NCBI RefSeq assembly: GCF_037038585.1
Contig: NC_092523.1
Coordinates: 3,043,001-3,107,000, forward strand
DNA length: 64,000 nucleotides
Source: Patagioenas fasciata
Taxonomy: Eukaryota > Chordata > Aves > Columbiformes > Columbidae
Reading direction: 5' to 3'
In this document: positions 36,652 to 46,550 of the stretch, piece by piece
Layout: every line of letters begins with the position of its first letter
Position numbering within the stretch: the stretch's first letter is position 1
The notes under the pieces: model-generated
Databases searched by the model: none
Told to the model about the DNA's origin: nothing
What the model saw: the letters and a program-made list of their open reading frames with translations, nothing else
Made by a program: the position numbers and the translations under genes

Positions 36652-37995
36652 TGGGCTGTGGTGTGTACAACAACACAATGATGTTGGCAAAGGTGAAATA
36701 TCTGAAATAATCTCTACTCAAGTGCTTCATGCTTGTCCTCTCCGCATAAACTGGGAAGAAAACAGACGGGAGCTGCTGAACGAGGCTGCGGTGATGCAAG
36801 ACATGGAGTTTCTTGAGCCATGAAGAAGCCAGATCCAGCAAAGCCCAACCTCTCCGGCGCTCGGCGTTCAGTGGAGAGCGGTCAAAAAGCAGCTTTTTGC
36901 CCATTATTTCTTAAGACATGGAGCCACAAGTGTAGCCTACAGGGAGCCTCAGCAGCTGCCTGTGTGTAACATCAGCGTTGTGTCTTCCCCATAAGCTCTT
37001 CACGGCTGGGTTGTACTTGTAGGTGCTTTCCCTTAAGTCTCTTAAGACTATTTCAGCTCATGAAACACAGTAAATGTTGCTCAGCAGTATTGGGAAAGGG
37101 TTTTTGTGAAGCCTGCCTGCCCGCTCCGATTTTCAGTGGAGATTTCCCCAGCCGTTAAGCAACAGGCTTTAGCATTTCACTTTCCAGCTGTAACTGTTCT
37201 ACAGGTAGAAAGAGTTTATTAGTAAATCAAGATCACAGCTGGTTACGCCTGTGCGCTTTGCCAAGCTGCGTATTTCTCAATAATAATTGGGAACAGGGAA
37301 GCTCTCAGCAGATTTCCTTCCCAAGGGTGGTTTTTAGGCTCTGCTCTTGTTTCATAAGCGAGTGGTTTTCTTTTTCTCTCTTCCAGATGCAAAAACGCCG
37401 CACGCTGAAGGGCAATGAATTGACCAAATGCAACATTATTCTCCCCGCACGTCCCCTTCCAAACCTGCATAATCATGTATGTGATTTGCAAAGGATCCTT
37501 TTGCCTAGTGGCTTCAAAGCAAGCCATAAAATTAACTGTATCCCTCTAATTTGTCTTGGTAAAGGAGGGACGCGGCGGCTCGCCAGCCCTGAATGCTGCC
37601 ATGCAGAGATGCTTGCTGAGCGCATCCCCGTGCCGAACATCAGATCCATGAATAAACAGCTCGGGGGAGGACAATGCGTTCATCCCCATCCGTCACTGAA
37701 CAAAACCCAGGAGCTGAGCCTGGAGTGGTGCTTTGGCTGCTGGTTTTGTCCCACCCGTGGGTCCCCAGCATGTCCCACAGCCCCTTGGCCAAATGGAGCT
37801 CAGCCTTCCTCGCTCTGGATGGAAGAGGAGGATGGGGTGATGCTGGTTTTAATTATGTACGGTGTAATTTCAGTTAGCACAGAGGGTGAAGGTGATCGCT
37901 GCTCGGTGTTCACTGATCAGACTCCTGGCTTTCCGCTGGGCAAAGCAAATCAGAAAAATAAATACCTTTCCAAATGATCTCACTTCTTTTTCATT
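36652..37995. other. Intergenic sequence with a 239-codon frame (37258-37977, +)
   Basis: This is the longest frame in the intergenic part that is not made of repeats. It contains an acceptor-like TCTCTTCCAG before ATGCAAAAACGCCGC at 37387. The translation shows no domain, is Cys- and Pro-rich in places, and the start is weak. I treat it as probably accidental. Confidence 0.3.
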
Positions 37996-38636
37996 CATAG
38001 AATCACAGAATCCCAGAATGTCAGGGGTTGGAAGGGCCCTGGAAAGCCCATCCAGTGCAATCCCCCCATGGAGCAGGAACACCCAGCTGAGGTTCCACAG
38101 GAAGGTGTCCAGGCGGGTTTGAATGTCTGCAGAGAAGGAGACTCCACAGCCTCCCTGGGCAGCCTGGGCCAGGCTCTGACACCCTCACCAGGAACAAGTT
38201 TCTTCTCAAATTTAAGTGGAACCTCCCGTGTTCCAGTTTGCACCCATTACCCCTTGTCCTACCATTGGTTGTCACCGAGAAGAGCCTGGCTCCATCCTCC
38301 TGACACTCACCGTTTCTATATCTGTAAACATGAACGAGGTCACCCCTCAGTGTCCTCTTCTCCAGCTCCAGAGCCCCAGCTCCCTCAGCCTTTCCTCACA
38401 CGGGAGATGCTCCACTCCCTTCAGCATCTTGGTGGCTGCGCTGGACTCTCTCCAGCAGTTCCCTGTCCTTCTGGAACTGAGGGGCCACAACTGGACACAA
38501 TATTCCAGGTGTGGTCTCTCCAGGGCAGAGCAGAGGGGCAGGAGAACCTCTCTGACCTACTGACCACCCCCTTCTAACCCACCCCAGGTACCATTGGCTT
38601 CCTGGCCACAAGGGCCCAGTGCTGGCTCATGGTCAT
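37996..38636 (-). mobile_element. CR1 LINE fragment, about 640 bp
   Basis: Reversed tail ATAGAATCACAGAATCCCAG through to GGGCCCAGTGCTGGCTCATG, the same span as the copies at 15979 and 52899 in the opposite direction. Confidence 0.97.
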
Positions 38637-39892
38637 TCCCCTGGATCCAACAAGCAGAGTGCACGGTGAGATGGTCAGCAAGGCAACTGCTCCATCAGAG
38701 GTTCAGGAAATTCTATGGGGAACCTGGTCAGGAGCTGCATTTTGCCATGCAAGGGGTTCGAAAGGAGACTGAAAGGCATTGGTGACTGCGGGATGGAAAT
38801 TAGTGATGGAGTCTGAGGACATAAATCTCCTTCTTTGGAGAAAAATGAGGGAAAGGCGTTAAGAGGAATGAAGTCCCAATTCCAGCTGCACCGTTGGTGG
38901 TTCCTTCCTCTTGCAAAGAAGGTGGACAACACTGGGTTGAGCATGGAGGTGAGTGTGAAGCCATTGAAGACGTTGGCATTGGCAGCATGAATATCTTGCT
39001 TAAAGGGAATGTTGGCAAAAGGAGATGAAAATGTTAGGTGGATTTTCCCTTCCTGGCATCCCTGGCCTTGCCAGCTCACAGCCTTTCAGAGACAGGAACC
39101 CTTCAAGCTTGAAACGAGGAGTACGAGAGCATGAAAGCTCTAGATGAGCAAAAATTCTGGCTCCTTATGGGGAAAGTGAGTGAGAGAGGAAGGAAAATGG
39201 TCTCAGAGAGGGAGAAAACCAGCTTCTGGGAGTCTATTTATGAGAGGAAAGCTGCGAGGAGAGGTACACCAGCGCAACACGGCTCATTCACACCTTCATA
39301 GAGCCCCTGCACATTTTCCAGTGGGATGCAATGGAATTAAAGTGAATATAGGCATGATGGCAGATTTGGTTGCTTAGTCGCTTTCTGTGAACCCCTCAGG
39401 AGGAGCCCAGAGCTCTCCAGGACCACCGGCTGAGGAGCTCTGCCCAACCTCAGAGATGCTCTTCGCCAACACATCCGGCCTTTGAAGACGCTGCATTGCC
39501 TGAAGTTTCAGCCTGATGGTCGAAGTTGACAGGTAGAGACTTGAGAGCGAGTTGGAGAGCTGTAAAATCAGATGGTGTTGGCTTAAATCACGATTTAAGA
39601 CGTGTATCCCCAGGCAGTGTTGAGAGGAGGCTCCTGGAAGGGTGAAGCACAGTGAGAGGAGGGATTTGAGCCCCGGAGGAAGCGGGATGGGATTGATGGG
39701 AAGGTGTTTCTGGAGATAAGAAGATGCAGGAGAGGCCACACAGCAAGTGCTGTAGGTCCTGGCTTCCTACAGGCATCCGAGGCTGAAATTACTCTATACA
39801 AGGGAGGGAAAAAAGATGGCAAGGAGCAGATCCCAAGGAAACCTTTGGGGTTTGTGATATGCGGCCCAGGGAGTTTGCACTGCCTGCATTCT
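38637..39892. other. Intergenic sequence, no gene seen
   Basis: Single-copy DNA. Frames on the minus strand (38675-39079, 39374-39739) show no recognisable protein. Confidence 0.55.
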
Positions 39893-40053
39893 TGAAGGAC
39901 CCTGAGCAACCTGTCTGACCTCATAGCTGACCCTGCTTTGAGCAGGAGGTTGGATCAGAGACCTCCTGTGCTCCCTTCCCACCTGAATTTGGACTAGATG
40001 ATCTTTGGGGTCCCTTCCAATCCCTAACATTCTGTGATTTGATTCTGTGATCC
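39893..40053 (+). mobile_element. CR1 LINE 3' fragment (about 160 bp, other subfamily)
   Basis: GACCCTGAGCAACCTGTCTG, then TGGACTAGATGATCTTTGGG and tail CATTCTGTGATTTGATTCTG. Confidence 0.9.
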
Positions 40054-43000
40054 TAAGGCATATTCAGGATGTTCCCCCTTTGCAGAGCCTTTCCGGAGCA
40101 TCCAGGGGGTTAGAGGAGAGAAGCCAGCGTGCCATTCCAGACAATTATTGCCTGTCTTTCATCAGACAAAATCCCACACCAGTCAACCTGACGTTGTCAA
40201 ACAGCTTTAGAAAATGCTGCTTTTAACCTCCAAGCTCACATGATGAATGAGTTGATGAAATCTGAGTTTAATTCCATGGAGCCAGACAGAGCGACACCGT
40301 GGAAATGATGCTGGGTAAAAATTTAGAATAGAATAATATTTCTTTGTTCATCAGGCAGTGTCCTACTGTAGCTCCTGGAGATCTCTCGGACTGTGTTGGG
40401 ATTAAGAAGCCGTGACTGGGATTAAGAAGCAACAACACTACATTATTCTCAGGGACGGTGGTTCCCCCGTCTGGCACCAAACACCTCTCTGCCCCAACCA
40501 CCGTTGAAGAAATCAAAGGCAACTTCAGCAATGACCACCAGCAGCCCCAAATTCAGATTCCCCTGCCTGCATGAGGTTTGCTATTGCAAACGGAACATCT
40601 AATAAACCCTTTCCAGTTCATAGTCTCCCTCTCACTCTCAGCTAAACTCTTCACTCACAAAGACCAGTGACTGTAAGAAAAACCCTCCGGGTAACTCCGG
40701 GTTATCACTGCTATTTTTGCGATATATTTCCTGTGCTTGAAGGATCTCGGTGTGTCACGTTGTCATGTCTCCATCATCTCCTGCATCTCCACCCTGTGTT
40801 CCATGGGTGCACGGTGCCAGATTCATGGTGGTGTAAACATGCAGACCTCAGCTTGCTGGAGAACTCACTTGCCTTTGTATTATCTTTGACTTGGGGGCTG
40901 CCTTTTGCAATGAGGATAAAACTATAATTTAAGAGCAGAGGAAATCTTAATATCTCTCCTCCCAAAATAGCACTTGAGAATAAGATCTTTTAGCCTGGAG
41001 GACTTGGATAAATGGAGTAGGCGGTTTTTATCACCACCCTCGTTTATTATTCAGTTTTCCCTCCTGAAGGAAAAAGTAGGAAACTTTTCCTACAGCCTTG
41101 TTTTAACCCTGTCTGGTGTTATTAGTAACTTTTTCATAGAGAGCTCTGTAGGCAGCAGGTTTGTCCGGGACATTGCCCGGGGGGTGGACTCTGCCGAAAC
41201 ATTTATAGGATCCCATAAACACAACAGGATCCCATCAATCTGAGTAGAAGGGAGGAAAAACAACCCTTACAAAACACAGCAGGTTTTGTTTACAAAGCAA
41301 GTATGGCACGTTTTTGTTTCTTTCTCTTAATTATTTCCTTAAAAGTCCTGTTAGAGTAGGAAAATTACTCGTTGTATTCTTGATGATACATAAGACTAAG
41401 AAAATATAAATGGAAGCCCCCAAAAATGGATCATTGGCTCATAGGAAGCTGAGCGTGGGGTTTTTGTGAGCCCTGAAGCTGTTCTATTTGTTTTAATTGG
41501 CAGCTGTTGTGCTGTCGATGCTCCTGGTGATCAGCTGCATCTCAGCCACGCTTGGCACCATCACGAGAGATGGAGCTGGGACCTCTGAGTTTATTTCTGG
41601 GGTTGCCCCAACTTGGCCAAACACAAGGGATGGAGATGGCTCTTCCTGTTGGTAAACCGGGGTTCCAGCATCCTGGAAAGTCCTCCAGCATGGCTCATGG
41701 ATGGCTCTTCATCATGTACCAGGATGCCAAAGCCTTCCCGTAGCTGACATGCATGTGTCAGTAGTATAGGATGAATAATTTAATATTGTAATATAATACA
41801 GCTACCGGCCCAGAGTGAGAAGTTTAGGTGTCCCTCATGGGCGGGGGAATGGAGGAGCTCTCCAGGTGCATGTCTTGTGGCGAACAACATCTATTTTTGG
41901 CCTCTGTGTATCCGACATTGTTTTCTCCATCAGTGCGGCAGGGATTTGCTAAAAATAAAAAGGTATTCACGGCAGAGCACGCAAAGGCAGCTGTTTCCAC
42001 AGGCGATGCCAACGTTGAGGTACCCAAGCTGAAAGCACAGCGAGAGAGAGCTCTACCAGGTCAGGTGAACGGAGACTTAACCCAGATTTGGTGGTTTACT
42101 GTTGGACAAGATCTAGGTCAGGAGGACTCACCAAGGAACATCAGCAGCAGCTTTCCCCCTCTTCCAGGGCACTCTGCTCTCCTCTTCCTTTCTTCGGCAA
42201 TTGTTGTGGATCTCATTCAGCTTTTGCAGCCTTCAAACCGTGGAACAATAGTGGGACAGTGAAGCTCAGGAAGCCGGGGAGCAGGAACAACAGTTGACGT
42301 TGTGTCCTTTCCCAGCCGTGCTGCCAGACAGCCCTTCTCCTTCCCCTTCCCATTCCACTTTCCTCCTTCTCCAGGAAGTCTGACCTCTCTCTTGGGTGTT
42401 TTCCAGGCTGTTGATTTGCTTTTGTGTCGTTCTGCACCGAAGGGAAAAGCCTGCTGCTATGTACCTATAGTGTAAAACGCCTTCTCTTCTCGGCTGAAAG
42501 AAGAGACTTAGGGGTCAAAATTGCACTAAGCCCTGTCCTGAGAAGATCCCTGTCCCTTCTCATCTCTCACCATGTCCTTGGTGTGCTTCTGGAGCTCTGC
42601 AGGCACATGAACACCCCTGTGGTGATGGATCATGGCCATCAGGGGCTTGGTTGCCTGCCAAGGAGAAGATGGAAGGAGCCAACACAGCACCTAAAGGCAA
42701 AGGACGAAGCTCGTTGCAGGGAAAGGACAGCAGAGACACTCTGTTAGGACATGTCCCCTTCCCTACGTGAGTGCTGGATGTGGAGGGAGCCTGGGAGAAG
42801 CTTTTGGAAGCTGGAGGTCCATGGACTACGATGGCACAACCAGCAGGAGATAGCCTTGTTTAACATACAACAAGAAATGCACGAGGGCCACATTTTAGGG
42901 GCTTTCTGGAGGGAAGCCAAGGGGTTTTAGCAATGCTGACAAGCACTGGAGGTATCTGCTTTTCCTTTTGATGTTGCCTTAGGGAGTTCATTTCAAAGCA

Positions 43001-44278
43001 AGTCCAGGGGCTCAAAAAGCAGGGAGAGCTCAGAATGGAGGTGGCGCCAACACATGGGATGGGGCTGGGTGGTGTGACCCATAGCTGAGGGACATCTGTA
43101 CATCGCACCCATCTGAGTTCATTGGTTAGGCCAGCTAAAACGCTTCCCGGTTGCCCCAGGGCAGCTGGGTCATGGCCCAGCGTATTTATCTTGTCTTCTC
43201 TGCTCTCCAGCAGCGAGCAAAGTCCAATTTAGTTTTTGGGGAAAAAGAAAGAACACATTGCAACATGTTCTCACTTGCACCGAGTTAAGAACGAGGCGCG
43301 TGTGGAGTACAGGAGTCCTCGATCGCTCCCCGTTTGCATCGGGGGGTCCATCGCAAAGCAAACAGGAGTTTGCTCATAGCAGCCCGTGTCCCCATCACAC
43401 CCAAAGGCTGCAGCTTCAGGGCTTCACGCTGCTCTTGGCAAATAGCAGCGCAATCAAAATACGATGCAGACAAGAGGCCTTATCTTGTCCTCCACTAGGG
43501 ATGAGGAGCCAGGGTGATTAGCATGGACGACAATGAGTGTTTGGTCATCACAGATTGACGTTGGGCTTTCTGGCTGGGGGAAAGCACGACATGGGGGATG
43601 AGAGCAGCAAATTCGGTTGTCCTTAATGCTTCCTGAACCGTTTGTCATGCCATGGGGCAGCTTTCCATTCCCCTGGGGTGTGACAATGAGGAGAAAGACG
43701 CGCTCCCCGCGGCCGGGGGATGCGTGATTAATAGGTTCCGAGCTATGTGCCCCTCCATGGTTCATTAAACCCTGTCTACACATCGCGTTGACCTTCGTCC
43801 TTTAATTATGAGTATTTGGGGGTGTTTGTGTGCGGGACCTAGGATCCCTGCTCTGGCATCACGGTGCTGGAAGCTGGATGTGCTGGGTCTTTTTAGTTTT
43901 TCTGCGATGATGCAACACGCTGACCCCAGGGGATGGTGGAAAGAGTCATTAACAGTAAAACGGGAAAGACTGGGGAGGGGGGGTCAAAATGCAGAGCCTG
44001 TGGCGAGCTGGGCAGGACAGTCTGCAGGGGGGACCGCGGGCTCTGCTCTCCTCGCACCCCCAATTTCTGGTGTAAAGGGAATAAAAGGTGTTTGTGAGAG
44101 TGGTTGTGCTGGTCCCAGGACATGGCCGGCAAAGTGGGGGATTTTGGGGAGGTTATTTTGGGGGATAGCACAAAGGGACCATAGGAGATAGGGGAATGCT
44201 GGGGACTCATCCCATAGGGATGCCCGGACTGGGCTGCTGTCTTTTTGGTGCATGGTGGTGGGGGGGAATGGTAATTTA
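40054..44278. other. Intergenic sequence upstream of the DNAAF9 promoter structure
   Basis: About 4.2 kb without recognisable repeats or exons. AT-rich at 41770, slightly CpG-enriched at 43280-43350 and 43690-43740, then strongly G-rich on the plus strand from about 43970 towards the inverted-repeat arm. Confidence 0.5.
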
Positions 44279-44542
44279 GGAAGGGGGGTGCAATGCTGAG
44301 GGGGTGATGATGGGGATGTTTGGGGCATTTGGGGGACAATGCTTCAGGGAGGCATGGGGACATCACCCCGTGGGGTTTCAGTGTGGGGGGTCCAGGGTAC
44401 ATCTGGGGTGGGGGTTTAAGGGCACATCACCCCGTGGGGCTCCGAGGTGAGGGGTCCTTGTCACAACCCCGTAGGGCTCCGGGGTGAGGGGTCCTTGTCA
44501 CAACCCCCCGTGGTGCTCCGGGGTGAGGGGGGGGTGTGACAG
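44279..44542. repeat. Left arm of an inverted repeat enclosing the DNAAF9 CpG island
   Basis: Read on the minus strand, this segment follows the right arm (45575-46120) in order. From its plus-strand end inward these are minisatellite units, a GATGTGCCCTT block, a GATGTACCC block, GAAACCCCACGGGG, AAGCATTGTCCCCC, and CAGCATTGCA next to a C-rich end. Similarity stops near 44279 and 46120. The left arm has only about three minisatellite units, against about nine on the right. The plus strand is markedly G-rich. Confidence 0.8.
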
Positions 44543-44600
44543 GAACATACATACATATGTATATGAACATACATACATATGTATATGAACATACATACAC
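44543..44600 (+). repeat. 22-bp tandem repeat, about 2.7 units (AT-rich)
   Basis: The unit GAACATACATACATATGTATAT starts at 44543 and again at 44565, with a partial third unit. Each unit contains the self-complementary core ACATATGT. It abuts the inner end of the left inverted-repeat arm exactly where GC-rich sequence turns AT-rich. Confidence 0.9.
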
Positions 44601-44954
44601 ATCATTAGAATACACACAGTTAAAATAATTACTTCTATACCTGCAACCGCTCAGCAAAAGTGATTTGGTGATAAGAGAAAAATGTGTCTCCAAGACTTCA
44701 CAGGCAGTTCTCAATAAGAATTATTTGGGGCCTTAAAAATCCACCAAGACTTACATGAAAATAATTTGGTCTTTGGAAATGTCGTCTTTTAGTGCAGCTG
44801 GACTATGAAAAAATAAAGGTTACGATTGGTAAGTTTGTTTTGTTTCTCCTTTCCATCTCCATTTTTCCTTTTCTTTATGGATTTCAAATAAAAGGGCAGG
44901 AAGGAAGAGACCGAAACATCACCGCCCCCCGCCCCTGCGTGGGGCTCCGTGGGG

Positions 44955-45087
44955 TCGGACGAGCCCACGCCACGGCGGGTGGGGGGGGCTGTAGTGGGGA
45001 TTGGACGCGCCCATGAGGGGGGGGGTGGTGCGGAATGAGGTCTGCGCCGGGGGTGTGTGCGCGGGGGCAGGAGTTGGACGAGCCCAC
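44955..45087 (+). repeat. Three copies of a 14-bp promoter motif
   Basis: The motif T-C/T-GGACG-A/C-GCCCA-C/T occurs at 44955-44968, 45001-45014 and 45074-45087, all in the same direction within 135 bp of the DNAAF9 promoter region. The first copy is preceded by a GTGGGGCTCCGTGGGG stretch that resembles the flanking minisatellite. They could be decayed minisatellite units or a repeated protein-binding site. Confidence 0.5.
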
Positions 45088-45139
45088 TCATTCTGCAGAG
45101 GGAAACCATTTGCACCCCCCGTAGTGTTTGCGCACAGCT

Positions 45140-45153
45140 GTTGCCGAGGGTAG
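45140..45153 (+). promoter_or_regulatory. Degenerate X-box-like (RFX) site upstream of DNAAF9
   Basis: GTTGCCGAGGGTAG has a perfect left RFX half-site (GTTGCC) and a poor right half. It lies about 200 bp before the ATG, just after the in-frame stop at 45122, where cilia-gene X-boxes are often found. Confidence 0.25.
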
Positions 45154-45280
45154 AAGCCTTCCCAGCCTCGCCCCGTGTGAAGTGTTGAGAACGCCAGGTG
45201 GAGTTTTGCCCGGCCGGGAAGGCGGAGAGCGCGGGTGGGTGGTGCGCGCTCCCCCCCAGAGCAGTGGTGCGTTCTGCGCG

Positions 45281-45290
45281 GGGCGGGGCG
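45281..45290 (+). promoter_or_regulatory. GC box (SP1/KLF-type)
   Basis: The decamer GGGCGGGGCG is a strong GC box, 54 bp upstream of the DNAAF9 ATG, and probably contributes to the TATA-less promoter. Whether it is bound is not known. Confidence 0.55.
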
Positions 45291-45337
45291 CAGCGGCCGC
45301 AGAGCTGCCGGCTCCCTCCTGCCGCGCTCGCTTCGCC

Positions 45338-45351
45338 GTCGCCATGGCGCT
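45338..45351 (+). promoter_or_regulatory. X-box-like (RFX) site overlapping the DNAAF9 start codon
   Basis: GTCGCCATGGCGCT matches the RYYNYY-WW-RRNRAC X-box pattern at 12 of 14 positions. The left half-site and AT spacer fit and the last two bases do not. RFX factors drive many ciliary genes, so a site in this promoter is plausible, but the GC-rich context raises the chance of an accidental match. Confidence 0.3.
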
Positions 45352-45429
45352 GTGCGGCCGCTCCCCGCTCCTCCTGCCGCCGCAGCGCCCCGAGCCGCGC
45401 CGCCCCCGGGCCGCCCAGGCCTTCGTCAG
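45344..45429 (+). CDS. DNAAF9: DNAAF9 coding exon 1 (28 codons plus 2 bases)
   Basis: The exon encodes a short Arg/Pro/Ala-rich leader starting MALCGRSPLLLPPQ and ends in a standard donor (CAG|GTAACG at 45430). The ATG at 45344 is the first in-frame ATG after an in-frame TAG at 45122-45124, and it has a strong start context (GCC before, G after). The frame is open between that TAG and the ATG, so a non-AUG extension is possible but has no support. The exon leaves a phase-2 end (AG) that joins exon 2 to make a Ser codon. The sequence is very CpG-rich and lies in the core of the CpG island. N-terminal leaders in this family vary between species, so this exon is placed by frame, promoter context and splice phase more than by similarity. 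Confidence 0.82.
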
Positions 45430-45574
45430 GTAACGGGGAGCGGGCAGGAGGCGGCGGGTGTGGAAGGGGCTGCGGGGTGGGCGCTGAGGAGCTGACAGGG
45501 GTGGACTGGGGAACACTGAGCGGCTGGGGCGTTAAGGGAGGCGAGGCACTGAGGGTGATGCAGAGGTTGTGGGA

Positions 45575-46120
45575 GGACCCCGCGAAGCCCCACGGGGGGC
45601 TGTGACAAGGACCCCCCCACCTCGGAGCCCCACGGGGGGCTGTGACAAGGACCCCCCCACCTCGGAGCTCCACGGAGGGCTGTGACAAGGACCCCCCACC
45701 TCGGAGCCCCACGGGGGGCTGTGACAAAGACCCCCCACCTCGGAGCCCCACGGGGGGCTGTGACAAGGACCCCCCCACCTCGGAGCCCCACGGGGGGCTG
45801 TGACAAGGACCCCCCCACCTCGGAGCCCCACGGGGGGCTGTGACAAGGACCCCTCACCTCGGAGCTCCGCGGGGTGGGGTGTGACAGGGATCCCCCGAAG
45901 CCCCACGGGGTGTTGTGACAAGGACCCCCCCATCTCGGAGCCCCACGGGGTGATGTGCCCTTGAAATCCCCATCCCGGAGCCCCGTGGAGCCGATGTACC
46001 CCGGCCCCCCCCCACCGTGAAACCCCACGGGGCTGTTGTCCCCTGGCCTCCCCAAAGCATTGTCCCCCCAAACGCCCTAGACATCCCCCCCATCACCCCT
46101 TCAGCATTGCAACCCCTTCC
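45575..46120. repeat. Right arm of the inverted repeat (in DNAAF9 intron 1)
   Basis: This is the inverted partner of 44279-44542. It starts about 145 bp after the exon 1 donor and holds the expanded 40-bp array, followed by the same sequence of blocks in opposite orientation, with mismatches and small gaps. The spacer between arms is about 1.0 kb and contains the 22-bp repeat, the promoter and exon 1. Confidence 0.8.
45585..45915 (+). repeat. 40-bp-period GC-rich minisatellite, about 8-9 units
   Basis: The unit reads ACGGGGGGCTGTGACAAGGA then a run of six or seven C, ACCTCGGAGCCCC. TGTGACAAGG recurs exactly 40 bp apart (45601 and 45641), and later units drift by a base or two. Each unit carries a G6 and a C7 run, so both strands could form quadruplex or i-motif structures. 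It lies just inside intron 1 and explains the long low-complexity antisense reading frame there. Confidence 0.92.
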
Positions 46121-46200
46121 CAAAGAATTGATGGGGAGGAGCTGTGGACACTGGAGGTGGCGATTGGGAAGAAAATAAGATGTTAAGGGCATTGGGAAGG

Positions 46201-46227
46201 GGTGTGTGTGTGTGTGGGGGGGGGGGG
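46201..46227 (+). repeat. (TG)n plus poly-G simple repeat
   Basis: A short GTGTGTGTGTG run passes directly into about twelve G. It lies in intron 1 between the inverted-repeat arm and a CR1 copy. Confidence 0.9.
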
Positions 46228-46295
46228 TTAAGACATAAAAAATAACAAATTAATGAACGGTGGAGGATGAGCACATGGACAGAGTGATGATGTTT

Positions 46296-46550
46296 GAGCA
46301 GCAGAACGAGAGGAAATGTCCTCAAGTTGCGCCAGGGGAGGTTGAGGTTGGATGTGGGGAACAATTTCTTCCCCAAAGGGCTGTGGGGCATTGGAACAGG
46401 CTGCCCAGGGCAGTGCTGGAGTCACCATCCCTGGAGGGGTTCAAAATACACAAAGATGAGGTTCTCAGGGACATGGGGCGGTGCCAGGGCTGGGTTGTGG
46501 TTGGACTTAATGATCTTGAGGGGCTTTACGAACCAAGATGATTCTAATGG
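46296..46550 (+). mobile_element. CR1 LINE 3' fragment in intron 1
   Basis: Reads RGNVLKLRQGRLRLDVGNNF on the plus strand. Ends near AAGATGATTCTAATGG with most of the tail lost. Related to 9886 and 22086. Confidence 0.94.

Larger units (their letters stand above)
44930..45560 (+). promoter_or_regulatory. DNAAF9: CpG island and putative DNAAF9 core promoter
   Basis: Dense CpG dinucleotides and high GC extend over exon 1 and roughly 400 bp upstream, in sharp contrast to the AT-leaning sequence at 44600-44920. There is no TATA box at a sensible distance. A GC box lies 54-63 bp before the ATG, a reverse CCAAT (ATTGG) lies at 45000-45004, and there are RFX-like sites. This fits a broad CpG-island promoter for a cilia gene. 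The exact start of transcription cannot be read from sequence. Confidence 0.75.

Noticed and set aside
37258..37977. 239-codon plus-strand frame as a gene
   Set aside because: Non-repeat but no domain, weak start and an odd composition. A frame of this size is not surprising among six frames of 64 kb.
38068..38577. 169-codon plus-strand frame
   Set aside because: It is the antisense shadow of a minus-strand CR1 copy.
1..45000. An upstream neighbour gene of DNAAF9
   Set aside because: I looked for in-frame exons with paired splice sites and found none I could name. The region is treated as intergenic.
45198..45605. Other plus-strand frames through the CpG island (135 and 86 codons)
   Set aside because: GC-rich sequence lacks stops by composition. 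Only the frame with the ATG at 45344 splices in phase with exons 2 and 3.
44789..45778. 329-codon antisense frame rich in SLSQPPVGLRGGG-type repeats
   Set aside because: It is a translation of the 40-bp minisatellite and the CpG island. The repeat is read in shifting frames, and the true gene lies on the other strand.
45585..45915. Regular repeats resembling a CRISPR array
   Set aside because: Direct 40-bp tandem units with no unique spacers, in a vertebrate intron.
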